Shown here in pieces: positions 1 through 13,470 of a stretch of 64,000 nucleotides of DNA (its first letter is position 1; each line of letters starts with the position of its first letter). The position numbers and the translations under genes were made by a program. The notes beneath the pieces are model-generated. The model did not search any database. It saw only the letters and a list, made by a program, of their open reading frames with translations, and was not told where the DNA came from. This DNA is from Datnioides undecimradiatus (taxonomy: Eukaryota; Chordata; Actinopteri; Lobotiformes; Datnioididae): contig WARS01000029.1 of the NCBI GenBank assembly GCA_008933995.1, positions 12,161,107-12,225,106 on the forward strand, given 5' to 3'.

Positions 1-1008
1 GTTCAACTTGAGGACTATCGCGTTTGATGCTCCAACAATAGTCAGCCATCATATGTACACTACTACTACTACTACTACTACAGCTAATCAGTGGAATTTT
101 GCTTATCTGGAGGGTAAGCTGTGGAGAAAAAACTTGACGTGCTATAAAAAAAACTGACTGCAATTTTGGCATCAGCATGCCAATTTTAGTTTTAATCAGC
201 ATAAAAATCTAACTCAACAGAAAATTTTCTTCAAATTGTTCCCCAGTGTTATTGATCCCCATGGAGAAACAGCGACTTTGTAGCAGGAAGTGTAACAAGA
301 TATAAAACAAAAAAAGAGGAGGAACACATTGAACATATAAACTTGTTAAGAAAACAACACTGTAGCCCTTCTTCACTGTATATAGATTCATCGGTAGAAC
401 TTTGATAGCATATATAAAAATGTTTCTAGATATACATGCCCACACACCAATTCAAATGTTGTGAAACACTGCAGATCAGAAAAATGTACTCTTACTGAAA
501 TATCTGAGGGAAACAAATGATCACACTATAGAGTCTTAAATTCCAGGATAAATTGTCTTTTCCTTTGCCTTCCATTGCCTTTGAAAAATTGTGTTTTTAT
601 AAAATACACTTGAATTCCTGCAGACTGGAAGTAGGAAGTGAAAGTATAGCAAGTCAATGTTAGTATTTGTATAGAAGAATATGTTCTCTACTAAGGTATA
701 ATTTGTTATTCCTCCTAGTGTTTTTATCAATTAGATACTTTCCTTGAACCATTGAAAACATTCAATGGTGTCATTGTTTTTATTTGTAGTGGCCATTAGC
801 TGAGCCCAAAATGTCAATATTTACCATAAATTTTAGCAGTTTCATAAATACATTACAATGTAATAGAAATAACATAATAACCCTTTGCCAGGAGAATATG
901 CTGGCTTTATCCTGTTGTCCATCTCACTTTTCCCTTTCACTTTGACAGGAGTTCCACTACACCACTACATATATTGACTTGTATCACAGTTTGACACATC
1001 TCTTAGAC
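1..1008. other. Non-coding, AT-rich; no gene seen
   Basis: Apart from the ACT microsatellite there is only AT-rich sequence with short chance frames. If the candidate exon at 1009-1245 is real, this would be its 3' untranslated region, with AATAAA on the minus strand at 778-783. Confidence 0.6.
59..81 (+). repeat. (ACT)n microsatellite
   Basis: About seven and a half uninterrupted ACT units. Confidence 0.95.
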
Positions 1009-1245
1009 TTAGAGGCTGAATGTGTTTGCTGCCAGCTCGTAAGTCTGTTTTAAAGTCGAGTTAATCCACCAGAAGCTGTCAAAATGGAAAGTAATCTCTT
1101 CTTGCTCATCGTTTTCAAGCAGTTTATTCTCTAGTTCCCTCTTATTCCCAAAGATGAACTTTTCAACAGTTGCATCTCCTCTTGAAGCACAGTAATATTT
1201 ACCTTTAGCAACACAGATCAAAATGAACAGAATGTTGAGAATGCT
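1009..1245 (-). CDS. Possible 3'-terminal coding exon, unidentified protein
   Basis: On the minus strand a pyrimidine-rich acceptor (CCTCTTTTCAG) ends at 1246 and is followed by 78 open codons and a TAA at 1009-1011. The predicted peptide begins with a hydrophobic stretch (SILNILFILICVA). It continues as a charged tail rich in Glu, Lys and Asn and ends FHFDSFWWINSTLKQTYELAANTFSL, with a possible N-glycosylation site (NST). The composition would suit a last membrane segment and a C-terminal tail. An AATAAA signal follows 226 bases downstream at 778-783. The frame also runs open upstream of the acceptor. I recognise no family. Against it: acceptors and frames of this length occur by chance, and no partner exon can be assigned. 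Confidence 0.28.
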   Translation of the reverse strand, partial: SILNILFILICVAKGKYYCASRGDATVEKFIFGNKRELENKLLENDEQEEITFHFDSFWWINSTLKQTYELAANTFSL

Positions 1246-2976
1246 CTGAAAAGAGGATAACAATAAAAGTAAATAAAATCTGAATACAGAATTGATGGAA
1301 CAGGCATGATTTATATTGTACGGCACTCTTACATTAGATAATTGATGGAATGATATAGAATATACGTAGAACTTGGAACACCTGGAAAATATCATGGGTT
1401 GATGTAGTACTGTAATTTTTTTTTGCAACTTTTCCCTCAGAGCTACATGACTGGATCATTAGCACTATGCATGATATGACAGAATACTGGGGCCTGTGTG
1501 ATTTTTGCACAGGAATCTGCATCAACCAATGCAGCTGAGTTGCAAATTTCATGGTTTTTTTGTGTGTCTCTGTATATTCAAATATATATGTATGAGGTAG
1601 AAAGGAATACATGTCAGCATCTGAGACACTGTGGGTCCTGCAAAGTGTCAAGATGCTCACTGCTGCTGGCATAATTGACTGGAAAGATTTCATTTTCACT
1701 GCAACATAGAACAAGACAAGCTACAAGCTTATTGAAGATGCTGGTACGTGGTGGAAGCAGGGCTACTTCACTTGGGAAACAGCTGAGCATCACCTGAAGG
1801 GTGGGTCTGCTGCTCATCACCAGCCCCTGCTCCCTCAGCTTGTGCTCAGCCCCTCAACCGTCAATGCTAGCATACCTGTGACAGTAACTAGGTGTTGTTG
1901 TAGGGTTATCTATTGTCCATCACATATTCCTCTTGCGTACACGAACTGTGTATCTGACATTAGCATCCATGCTATCCATAACCTATATCCATTGTGATTT
2001 CATGCTGGAATTAAGGTCGTCAAACGCAATTAGTCTCAGGAATTTGACTTGAGTACCTTCATTAATACTCTGGATCTAGCTAGAATCTGTAAAACTGTGT
2101 AATTTCTGGTACACTACCACCCACCTGTTTTAGAATCATAAAAATCAGCTTTGCCCGCCAGCTGCACATCTGGCTAAGAGAATACTGTAACAGCAGATTA
2201 ATTCATTGTGGATATTTTTCCTTTATTCATAAACTGACCAGAGCTTTGTATGCTTGATGGCCTCCTGAGTCTCTTGTCTTGTCATAATGTCTATCCTGGA
2301 ACTTTTAACAGCTCTCATGCAAAGCTTTGTCACAATATTCTTGCTCTTCCTGAAAAACGTTTGGCACAGACACATTCACAACTACCACCATGATAGTTTC
2401 ATCTTGGTAATGTAGCCAGTACAAATTCTATCTAATGTAAGGGTATTTTGACTAAGGGTGTGAGGCCTGCCCAAACTGGTAGCTCGAAATCTAATAAGAC
2501 CTATACCCTAGATAAAGTCATCTCCCCCCCGATTCACATAATTGTGTTGATGCAGCAACACCAGTCATTATTACCCCCAGGATATCATTTGCGAAATGCA
2601 CAGCAAAAGCTGTTAATGTTAGAAATTTAACTACAGTCCCTTTGCAGCCCTGTACCATAAAATGAACCATCCCAGCTACAAACTAAAGGGCTGGATTGTT
2701 TAAGTTGTGCCTTTTTTAATGTTAAGTCATTTACCAACAAAAGTGTAATTTTTAATGATTTCATTGCTGTTAGAGATCTTGATTTTAACATTTAGTAAGG
2801 TTTCTTAACAAGACATTTGGTTTAATAATCTCACAATGTGACTCCTTATACTGAATTCAAAACAAAAAAAAAAGAAAAATTACACTTCCTCCAGTGTGTC
2901 ACTTTGTGGGAATATGTTTTAACTTATGATATCAAAAGGATCTGTGATTGACTTCATATTTTCTAGAAGAATTTTA

Positions 2977-3010
<34 letters not shown>

Positions 3011-4679
3011 TTATCCAAGATGATTGCAGAGAATAACAATGATCCAAGAACTGTGTTCACAGCTATAAACTGGTTGCTGAATCCTTCCTGCCCTTGTTAG
3101 TGACATCCTGGACCAAACACTAGATACAAGGTTTGGCAATATTCTTAAACAACAAAATTGCGGCTATCATCATTGATGCTTCTAACAACTGATTAATAAA
3201 CCGTGAAAAGTATTAAAAATAGGTCAGAATTCACCTCTGTTTTTTTAATCAGGAATAATGCCAGCTTGTAAATGGAAGTAAGTCATAAGCTGTAAGCCCC
3301 ACTATATTTTGTAAAAATTGGTTGAACTGCTAAGTCAGTTGTTGTTTCTTTTATCCACTATCACTTCCTCAAAATGTTAATTTAGCTATAATGTTTTTCA
3401 CAAGATGTAGGTACTCTTACCATTAGGTAAGAAAGTATGAGGACCAATGGAAGTCACAAATATGGAAGTGCAAGGTCGACATCATGACCCAACATGTCCA
3501 CGCAAAGAACAAAAAGAAAGTTGGCAGCAGGTATTATCAGCCCCCCTGGGAAGAAACCATTGTGAGGTGTGCTTACAGGCACTATCAGATGCTGCTTCTG
3601 CTGAGAGAGAGATAGATTGTGAGGAGACGTGAAAAATCCTCAACAACTAGCAGTTTTGAAGGATTTTTCTGTTATATTTGTCCTCCTTTGTTTTCAACTT
3701 TCTTTTTTGTCCCTTGCAACATGAAATCCTGAAAATGGCACATGTAGTCTCATAAATAATTCTTAGTTCTTTAGAAAACTTTTAATGGTTTTATATTATT
3801 TGCAAAGGTTTGCAAGATAACCACAAACCTATTATTTGTGCTTTGTTATATTTTAGCAGTGTTCAAATTTTACTTGTGTGTGTGTGTACATAGGCGTGCC
3901 TTGTAAAACACAAACAGTTTAATCATGCCTGCAAACCCTAATGCAGCGTTTCGGAGCACTAAGGCCTGTCTGGGGAGCCTGGACTCCCAGCTGCGTCTCA
4001 CATGAGCAGTCCAGTAAAATTAGTTGATGATTGATCCCACTCTAGTGGGAGTGGAATGTTTTTCTTTTTCTTACTTCTAAATAGATATTGTATTCAAATA
4101 GAAGAACAACCATTGACTTTGTAATCCCCATGCAACTGTAGCTGACGAGCAGGAAAAGTCAAGTGTTGTGTTTGTCTGTGTGCCACGCTTATCTCCTCTG
4201 GTCCCCACAGGCCTGGCTTGTCAATGTCTGTAGCTTCAAGCTACGCTTAGCTGTCTCTGATATTAAAGAGCACTATCTCTGAGGTGGCCATTTGGGGAGA
4301 CAGGTTTCTTTTCATTCCAACAAAGACACTCTGCCATAATATTGTGAGCATTTTTACCATGTCAAGCTGAATGCACTTTCACCAGAATATAACATTTGTA
4401 GTCTTTATCTCTTTGGATATGGATTCCACTCTATCTGCCCTTTGGGTAGCTTTATTAAAAATGTCTTTTATTACAACAGTATTGTGATGTACTGCATTTG
4501 CAACATTTTATTTACTTTTAATATTTAAGCTGTTAAAATTAATTTAAATTTCACAAGTAAAAACTTTACCAAAAAAAAAATCACTCTGATTATCTTGAGT
4601 GCCAGAGTTTGAAAGATTTTAATGAATGGTTCTAGTCATTTTTACAAAGGTTTATACAGTCTTTTGAAATCCTACATTA
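1246..4679. other. Non-coding; no supported gene
   Basis: AT-rich sequence with one CA tract. Overlapping minus-strand frames at 1334-1820 (up to 126 codons) show no recognisable domain, and their splice-like sites are ambiguous. An imperfect stem TCCCAC/GTGGGA with a four-base loop lies near 4036-4051. Confidence 0.6.
2980..3009 (+). repeat. (CA)15 microsatellite
   Basis: An uninterrupted CA tract of 30 bases following TTAGCG. Confidence 0.97.
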
Positions 4680-4935
4680 AAATCAGCTGCCCTGCATGAA
4701 CCAATTAAGCTGTAATTACAAAAGCATCCAGTTTTATCTCTACTTGCATGAGTCCGGTGGTCTGTTATGTACTTATTAAAGTGAATTATCACTGATAATC
4801 ATTCTAATCGTGGTTCAGCTCATGTTAGCAGGCTTCCTGCTGGGTGCTAATGTCTAATTACACTGGAGCACGTCTTGATGGGAAGGGTGCCCCGCAGCCC
4901 TCCATGTTCTGCTATGCCTCTCTATCCTTGTCTAA
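4680..4935. promoter_or_regulatory. Candidate regulatory element with homeodomain-type motifs
   Basis: This patch is free of simple repeats. It holds CCAATTAAG (about 4701), TAATTA (4713-4718), CTGATAATC (about 4792), CTAATCG (about 4804) and TAATTA (4855-4860). TAATTA is the core of many homeodomain sites. The motif density is above the neighbourhood, but the region is AT-rich and this is inference only. Confidence 0.22.
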
Positions 4936-5129
4936 TCACACTGGACTGTCAAGTACACATCATGGCCAATCACCAATGATAAGCAGTTGATCAAAGCAAC
5001 AAGAAAGAACCTGATCAAAAAGACAGCGAGATGTGGAGAGGGAGTACATTCCTGTGAGATCATCTTTTTCCCCTGAAGTTGACCTTGATACCCTGAAGAC
5101 GGGTCATCTGTACATTCCGTATACATTTG

Positions 5130-5130
<1 letters not shown>

Positions 5131-5186
<56 letters not shown>
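5131..5186 (+). repeat. (TG)28 microsatellite
   Basis: This is an uninterrupted 56-base TG tract, the longest pure dinucleotide run in the window. The Cys/Val and His/Thr-rich frames crossing it (4932-5369, both strands) are translations of the repeat, not genes. Confidence 0.98.
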
Positions 5187-5188
<2 letters not shown>

Positions 5189-8100
5189 AATAAATACTAC
5201 CATGTGTCTCTATGTATGTCCATCTATGGACAGTGTGTGGACACATATGGAACATAGGGGCTCAAAGGGTAGTTGTGTTTGGCTGGGACATGTAATGAAT
5301 GTTCACTCTCCACAGGCAATCAATAAGCTGTGCGGCCATAAAGAGACACATGAAGAAGTTGTTAATTAGTCCAATGTACTTTAACAGCTGCTGACTGAAA
5401 GTGCAACTACAGAAAACAACAAACAATCTTTATATACATGTTCCTAAAAGTAATGAGCATAGCAAAAAACATACATTTACTTTTATGTTTCAGGTAATCC
5501 ATCATTATCAAGACAGGCAGTGTTCATATAGTGTGCACAATAAAGAATATTAAAAATATGAATCTTTATATAAAATATCTTTGTCCAGGACAGAGATTTG
5601 TATTTCACCTACTGTTGTCTTTCATGAAAATAAATTGAGTGGAAATCCGCATTCAAGGTTGGTCATTACCAGAGCTAGGTAGAGTGATTTCATGGCAGCA
5701 GATTGGAAAATGGCCCTTTGTAGCAACTCCATTTACATAGAGAAATGCTGATGGTTCACAATAACAAATGTGCCATAGTCGACAGAGAGCTGCTCTGCCC
5801 GTTGTCTTTCACTGACACTTGATAGTAGTGCATGTACAATTATGCATAATGCACTAATGGCGGTTTCTCATAACTGTCAGAGAAGCTGTGGGTAAAGTGT
5901 TTCCTTTGCAGACAACTTGATGCTAGGTCTACCGCTGGCACGTTTTGATTTTGCTGACGCCAGTACCCTTGACAACAAAATAGCATTGTATCAGCTGAAC
6001 GTCTGCCTCGGCCATCCTTGCAAAGTTATTGAAAAAAAAAACTTTAAAAAATGCTTATTGAGAATGGGGTATGAAGTTTTCCTGTGCTTATTGGACTGAA
6101 AAAAGAATAGCTCAACGGTGAGAAAATGAATACAGTTCAGTATCTAGATGTTAAGTGTTTGCAGTTATTAAACATTGTTTTTATTCAGGGGAGGTTAGAT
6201 ATCCTTGTTTGACTAACTTAAAGGGTGATGTTTCTACAACTGTGGGGAGCCAAGCAGACATCATCACAACATTAAAGTATTTATGGAGATATATATTTCA
6301 TGCTGACTGGTCCATAAGGATTACAGCGGGACACATTAATGGGGAGAAGCAACCATTACAACAACAAGCTGATGAAAAATTGATTATGTTTTCTTGCTTA
6401 ACTCTGTTAACTATGTCAGAAGGTAATTGGCGACAACAGTTACAGTTTAAATTATACTGAATTGTTTAAAAAAATTACACTAGCAATTGAAACATGAGCT
6501 ATCCTGTAGGCATAATGTACACAATTTTCCTCTGAAATACAATTATAACTTTAGAAATTCTGTTACTCACAAAGTTCATTACTTAGAACTATTTTGAGAG
6601 GCACATTTTGAAATATCAATTGCAGATTTAAAATGTGTTGAAGAGTAAATATGTTGAAGATCCTCAATGAGGTACTTAAAACAATCAGCTTCAAACCAAG
6701 TGGGAATGGAGGTATTTCAAATATTAAATTTGTTCAGTGAATCATCTTCTTGAGGGCAAATGGAACAAAAGCAGATTACAAAATGCTTTACAACATTATG
6801 TGCAATTAGAGAATTTTATTTCAATCTTTAAGGACATTTTATATGCTTGCTCATATAAACATGGTAAGCAATCTAGATATCTGAGATTTAGAGAGATTTG
6901 TGCTTCTTAGTTTTCTCCGTCTTCTTTTATTATACTGTTATTAGTGTCATTTTTACAAACGTAACTTCTCGACCGTGCACTTCTCTGTGTAATAATATAT
7001 CTGCATTGCATTGGTTACAGTGCATTGGAATTCTTGTCAACGAGTGTGAAGGAATTTGTGCGGCAGTCTGAGTGTTTTAATCATTGTCACAGGAATCTAT
7101 TTGCCAGTGTTTCATGAAGTCAGCTGTCACACAAAGAGCACACCGAGTGGTACTGCCACAAAATCATTGAATTAGAAATAGTAGTTCCACACTCTGTGGT
7201 CCTTAGAAGAAAATGTTATTTATTTATTCTGGGCCTCTCCTTGAGTCCATCTCCAAAATCACACAGCAAAACTCTGGGGGTGTGATGTTTCTCAATAGTT
7301 TCCACTCCACTGTTCACAGTTCAAATGAGTTTCTTCGAAGATTTATTCTTCACAGCTAATCACTTGTTACTTGGATCGAATGAGTACAGTAAGTCACACT
7401 TGCTTGCACTTTACAGAAAAAGAAAATAACCACGACTGAATCATCACCTGGTGTGAGGTGATTCTCTTCAAAGTGATTGGATTTCAGAGACCCCCCTCCC
7501 CAAAATGTATAAGCACCTCATTGCTTTTTAATTCAAGATTAACTTTACTTTTCGGCCCCTAACAAAGACAAGGGTTAGTGTATGCTCCCTTTGTCTGCTG
7601 GCTGTTTCTTGCTCTCTGCCTAATATGTTTTGCTCGTTCAGTGCCATCAGTTACATGTCTGCCAAGCATCACACGTCGTCAGCTTGCTCCCAATGACATC
7701 CCACTGTTCTGACCATTGATTGGCAGGTCAAGCAGCGAGCACAAGCAGGAAATCAATAGCAGAGGACCTCTAGACAGTACAGGGGGAGTCTTCAAGGAAC
7801 TGGCCCGCTGGACACTGCCAATCACCAACCACAAAATGTAAGGCCAGCCAGCCATGAACAAAAGCTATCTCCAGGCAGAAACGCCAGCTTGGAACATAGA
7901 TGGATTTATGTTTAGGGAGAAGTTTCTCTCATAGTCTGTGAGGAGAAGAGAAGGACAGGCAAAGTTTTCTGGAAATATATTTGCATTACTTATGCTCATT
8001 CATATGCTAAAACTCAAGTTGAATCTAGGACCTTTGGGATTTGGCATTACCAAATGTAGGCTCTTTATCTTAACATGCAGTTGCACCAGGTCTGACAGTC

Positions 8101-10060
8101 TAAGCATGACAGAGCAAGCTTATTAGCATCTAGTCAGCCATTTCCAACCAGTGGAAGACATAGGAGATACAAGCAGAGTATACACAGCTATATTCACCCT
8201 CTAGCCTCCTTAAAATATGGCCTGGGGGACCCTTGAGGCTTAGTGGAGTTATGCTTTGTCCTCCTTGGTGATGCTTTTCACATTTTTCTGAGACACACTT
8301 TTGGATGCTGTTGGCGCATCACCAAAACAAACACTCAGCTGACACCAGTGACAATAATTCTGTAGCAGATTCGAAAATAAGACCTGAAAAGGAAATGGGA
8401 AGACTGTAAATTTAGCACTGACACTCAGGTCTGGCTCCTCGTCAGACAGTGTTGCAGCTTAGGCTCTTGGAGGACCCAAAGGAATGTTTTTTTTCTTTTT
8501 CCCAGACAGCACGCACTTCTCTTGGAGACATATCTTCATAACTGTGCACTGTTAAAGCCAAGATCACTTTGCGCCTCCTCTCCTTGTCCTTCAGTTGCCA
8601 AGTGTTACTTGGGTTCCGCTACCCTTGCAGTATTTTGCGCCCGCTTCACAATCAATGACCTTTGAACCTGGTCATTTATCTCACGGGTCAAAATATATTG
8701 AGATGATTCATTGCGCACAGTGCTCAAGGGTGTGAACTTAATGAATCAATAGAACAAAGAACATCAAATTTACAGTTTCTGTAAAATGTAAAAAAATCAA
8801 TACACCTCTAAACTTTCAAGTCCACATTTTCTTTAAAATTCTGTAGCTGATAAATCAGTACTGAATCAAATGTATGTTTATTGATCATTTTGAAATTGCC
8901 AGACCTAAGACATTGTTTTGAGGGAGGTTCATTCCTCCAGAATAAGAGTAGATATGGTATGACCTTGCTTCTGCCCCCTGGCAGTTGGTGAAACATTTGA
9001 ACGTCTTTCAACTACTGTCACCTTGGGTCCCTGCCATGCACCTGCCTTTCACAGTGCAGCTGACAAAAAACCCTGTGCATTTCCATGGTAACCACTGGAA
9101 TTAAAAATGCATCAAAACTTCCCAGTGCAACAGAAAGAAGAAATGACAGCATAGCAATGGCGTGTTCTCCAGATGCCTGACAGAAATGCACCACATTACA
9201 CCAATGTACGAAACAACCGCCCCTCACATACACAGCCCAATGTACTAACAATCACATACACATATCGTCACCCTCGCCTCACCCCCTGTGTGCTCAGAAC
9301 AATGGAGCTGCACTCAGTATGAATTCTACTGTTGCTGACAATGGCTGCTCACCAGCCTCTGCCCATCTTTTTATGATCTCTTGTATCTAGAGTACATTCC
9401 TAATGCTCTGTGGATAGATGTTGTACTCTGAGCTCTTGCCTTCACCCTACATTTGAAATGTGGATGTTTGTGAAATGGACTGGAATGAAATGGGGAAAAA
9501 AGAGCCTGTGTCTTATTTTCACCTCTCACCAGCTCTGGCTCTCACTTCAGTTTCTTTTGCCTCTCTCACTCGCTCACTGAAGATTAATGGTAAAATGTCC
9601 CTTATTTGAAATGGTGTCTTCCCTTTGCCTTCAAAGACTGTTCAATACAGTGTTAATAACAACCACTAAAATGGGTAAATTATACCAAGGACTGACACAA
9701 AGTGGTCTGACTGTCCGTTGAAGCTGTTACAAAGCCAGTTAGAAGGCACTAAGCAGAGAAGCTGTAAGTTTCATTTTAAACTCTTTATGATATCTTGAGT
9801 CAAATTTTTTTATGCCTGTGGTTTCCTTATTCAGTGTTACAACCTGGAAGAGTTCTGTAATATTTTAGCCTTCTTTAAAGGGCAACACACCTGGGTAGCA
9901 TATGACATATGTCACAACACCTGTGCCCTTGATTTGTGTTGCCGTGTCAAGATATGCCACTCTATTTCCATGCATCACCATGCATCATTGTTCCAAAAAA
10001 GCTTTTTTTATTTCATCATGTTTGCTTCCTAGATGAGCCTGATGGAGATAATTCCAGTGC

Positions 10061-10110
<50 letters not shown>

Positions 10111-12934
10111 ATATATCATCTACTACATCTCCAGCCACTGCCATTTGAAACAATTAAGGTATTTGACATGAATTCCTGTGGTGTAATCTATTTGTTATGC
10201 CTACAAGTATCTGTGACACAGCTTGAAATAATACACAGCATGAAACCAAAAATCCGTATAATCAAGCTTATTGATTCCAAATGCTTTTTCTGTCCACGTT
10301 TGTTGGAGAAAATATAATTGAGTTATTTTCACCGTTCAAAATAAATCAAAATAACTAAATTAATAAAAGACTAAGACATACTGTAACAATTATCCTCCAA
10401 GAAATACTCTTAACAATCTTTGTTGGTTACAGATTTCACACATTGGTAAAACATTACACAGCACTGATTTGGTTCATTTACCTTTATTTGAGCTTTTAAT
10501 TCTGAGTTAAACAAGCAGCTGTGTAATCAAATCCATCTCATGCACAAGAATGTTATGTTGTAAATGTGTTCCAACATCTGTAAATGCAGCTTATGTAAAA
10601 GCTGTTTATAAAGATGCACTATGACACAGATTTTACATAGAAAAAAGAAAAACACACTTATACAATACTTTACATCCCCCTCTGAGTTGTAAAGTAGTAT
10701 CTCTTTCAAGCGAAGAATGGTTTTATTTCTTTCTCAAGGTCCTCAAAGTTGATCTTTAGAAACACAGCACACACTCTTTAAAAAACTGCACATAAAACCA
10801 CCACTGTCACCCAGTAAATGCCATCAAATCTGGAAGCTGGTGAACACATCTAAAATCTCAGAAGCATTGTCTAGACGCTACACAAGGACACACTGTCCGT
10901 GTCCATGTCTCAAGGTCAGAAGATCACCAGAAGAAAACCAGTCATTCTTCATCTGTTTTTAAAGTAAAGGCAACATCATCAGCTCCCAGACTCTATGCTG
11001 ACAAGCCAGGGACCTCTCAGAAAACCGGTGTGCTGACAGGACAATGTTTTAGTGCCCTGGCCTAGAGATTTCTCTTTTTTGCCTTCATTTCAGCCGGGGA
11101 GCCACATGTCATGGGTCAAGCAGAAGAGAATACTTAACTGCTTGTTATTCTTCTCTGCTGGCACTCGAAAACGATCTGGTGAGAGACAGATGAGCCTGTC
11201 TCCCTGAATAGAAAGAGAGACAGTTTATAAAGTGCTGCTGCCTTTGCCAGTACCTGTGTCTGTTTATCGCCACTCTTTGCCTTAGGGACACTGCTTGGAA
11301 ATATTAAGTGACAGAGTTTAAAGTTACAGCTTGGGGACAAGTATTCCCAAGAGTCATTGGAAAAAATAACATTTCTGTTGTTTTTCCCATCTCTCTGAAA
11401 TGGTTTGATCACCCTATCAACAAAACTAACAAAGTGACAGTGACACAGGAAAGTTTCATATGATGAAAAATACTATAATACACAATTATTATAATATACA
11501 ATTTTAGACCTAGCATGACAAAAAAAATCAACCTTGTAATCCAGATTTATATCAAAAAGCAGATGGAGGCCCATATTAACTTTATATGCACTCTTCAACA
11601 TGTTGTCATTAAATGATTAGATATTGATTAAATTTTGTGTAAAGATATTATGTGATTATCATTGTGTTAAGATGTGTCACAACAACTGCAATGTTAGTGT
11701 ACTGTTAAAGCGCAACTTGATTCAAAGTGTTGGCAAATAGTTTCTGCATCTTAATTGGCTATATTTATTAATAAGTAAGTCAAAAAGCATTGATTTTGAC
11801 AGTGGAGGGTGAGCTTCTTGCTGTGCGATAGCTAGACCTCATGCTGTTTCCTGCAAGCAGGACTCTTGCTGTGTAGCAGTGATTGCAACATATCCTTCTG
11901 ATTACTGTCAGTGAATGTTATTAGGTGTTTTCTGATTGGGCTTGGATCGGCTGCAGGGTTCACTCTACAGGCTTCATGGGAATATGCAAAGTGCTTTGGC
12001 AAGTAAACCTCCATCTTAAATACAATGCCGCCGCCACTGCTACTGCTTTGCTTTTGTGGGCATAATTTGACACAGATGCTGGGTCTGTCACAAAGGCAGT
12101 GGAAAACACATTAGTGATGGAAAAGCCAGCATGTCCCTTCACCCAAAGACAAAGCTGTTTGAGGATTGTGGTGTAACCACTAAAGGATGCCTCTTGATTT
12201 TTCTCAATACCATTGCATAGTTTTCCTTGCTCCAGAAAATGTCTTTGCTTGTGTGAGTATGGAATCGCTGGCCTGAAAGCATATGTTGCCATACACTCTT
12301 TAATAATACGTTTTCTGTAGAATCATATTCATTATTTGTTTTGGAAGATGACGCCTTGGTGTTGATCCCCTTGTCAAGCTCCAGGAGGTTCCCCTACCAC
12401 AAAAAAACGTCACATCTAAGAACAAAAAATTCAGCCTCCCTTTACTTTTCTCCACATTTCAGAGCAATCAAATTTCACCATCCACTCTAACATTTGAAGC
12501 TTTCATCTTACTACATCTTTAGCAATAAGGCAAGTCAAGAAGTGGGGATATACATTATCATCCCAGTCTGCCTCTGATGTTGTTCCACCTCCACAGGCAA
12601 TTCTCAAAGGATTACATATACACTTAAGTATACATGAAGTCCTCAGCAGATATTTTCATTCCTTTGTACTCTGCGTGTGTGTTTGTATATGTGTGTTTCC
12701 TACTATTTCCTATTTTAAAAACTTGGCCAGTATTCCCTCTTGTTGAGCCCAGAACCCACATTCACACATTTCAGAGAATGGTATGCTGCATGTTGGCATT
12801 ATTAGTAAACAACCTAAACTTACCTGTATAATATTATTACATGGGTAATTGTGGCTCAGACAAATTCAAATACAAGTCTCCATCATCATCTCATCTATCC
12901 TGTTTCTCTTCACTTCCTCGATGTAATGCTGGTC
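5187..12934. other. Non-coding; no supported gene
   Basis: No frame exceeds about 110 codons and none resembles a known protein. Near 5320-5370 CAATCAATAAGC and GTTGTTAATTAG suggest homeobox-type sites. A minus-strand acceptor-like site near 11205 is followed by short frames with no family match. The only clear repeat is the TG tract at 10062-10106. Confidence 0.6.
10062..10106 (+). repeat. (TG)n microsatellite
   Basis: An uninterrupted TG tract of about 22 units followed by ATGTATATAT. Frames at 9936-10317 only read through the repeat. Confidence 0.97.
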
Positions 12935-13110
12935 ATTCAATCTGAAAGCAATTTAGCCCATTAGCTCGATGTTTAGGAGGCCAACTAAACCATATGCATC
13001 TACTCTCTTGCCTTCATACGGAACTATAGGGCAATTTGTTTGTTAATAATGCGGGCAGTATTTCTCAGTGATGGAAACGGAGCATTTCTGACAATAATGC
13101 AAACAACAAC
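12935..13110. promoter_or_regulatory. Candidate regulatory element with forkhead and octamer-like motifs
   Basis: The stretch contains an octamer-like ATATGCAT near 12991 and a forkhead-like TTTGTTTGTTAATAATG (about 13035-13051). An oppositely oriented AATAATGCAAACAACA lies at about 13093-13108. The two forkhead-like segments are partial inverted copies about 40 bp apart. Composition is balanced and there is no coding frame of note. Confidence 0.25.
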
Positions 13111-13410
13111 AGGATGTATGGGGGGATTGTGCAAATGCTCACTGAGCGGGAGGAAACATTTACGGAGATCTCCACAAGGTTAATTAGTGGGGTTACATTC
13201 AACACTGTAAGCTCTGTAATTAGTAAGGTACTTATTCTGTTGAGCTGTTGTTTTAAGTTACCATTAACTACAGCTGGGGTGTATACAGTTACTCATATAC
13301 AGAGATCTTGTAGTATCCACTCATTTTGTATGTTTTTAAACTGTTTGTATACATACTTTTGAAAAGCAGCGCTCTATTACAGTCTTGGTTTTCCTACCAA
13401 CTAACTGGCA

Positions 13411-13470
13411 CAGTGGTCCTAACTTTTTTGGCTTGTGACCCTGTAAAGCAAAATGATGGCTTCAATGTGG
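13411..13470 (+). mobile_element. Possible hAT-type element end (fragment)
   Basis: The segment starts CAGTGGTCCTAAC followed by TTTTTTGGCTTGTGACCC. It resembles the hAT/Charlie-type end CAGTGGTTCTCAACCTTTTTGG found in vertebrates, with a small deletion. I found no matching opposite end within the next 2 kb, so this is at most a 5' fragment. The following 350 bp may belong to the same repeat, but I cannot support a boundary. Confidence 0.4.

Noticed and set aside
2028-2043. Partial similarity to a microRNA (TCAAACGCAATTA resembling miR-219)
   Set aside because: The 5' half does not match and no hairpin is evident.
4932-5369. Overlapping frames rich in Cys/Val and His/Thr
   Set aside because: They are translations of the TG tract at 5131-5186, with no domain outside the repeat.
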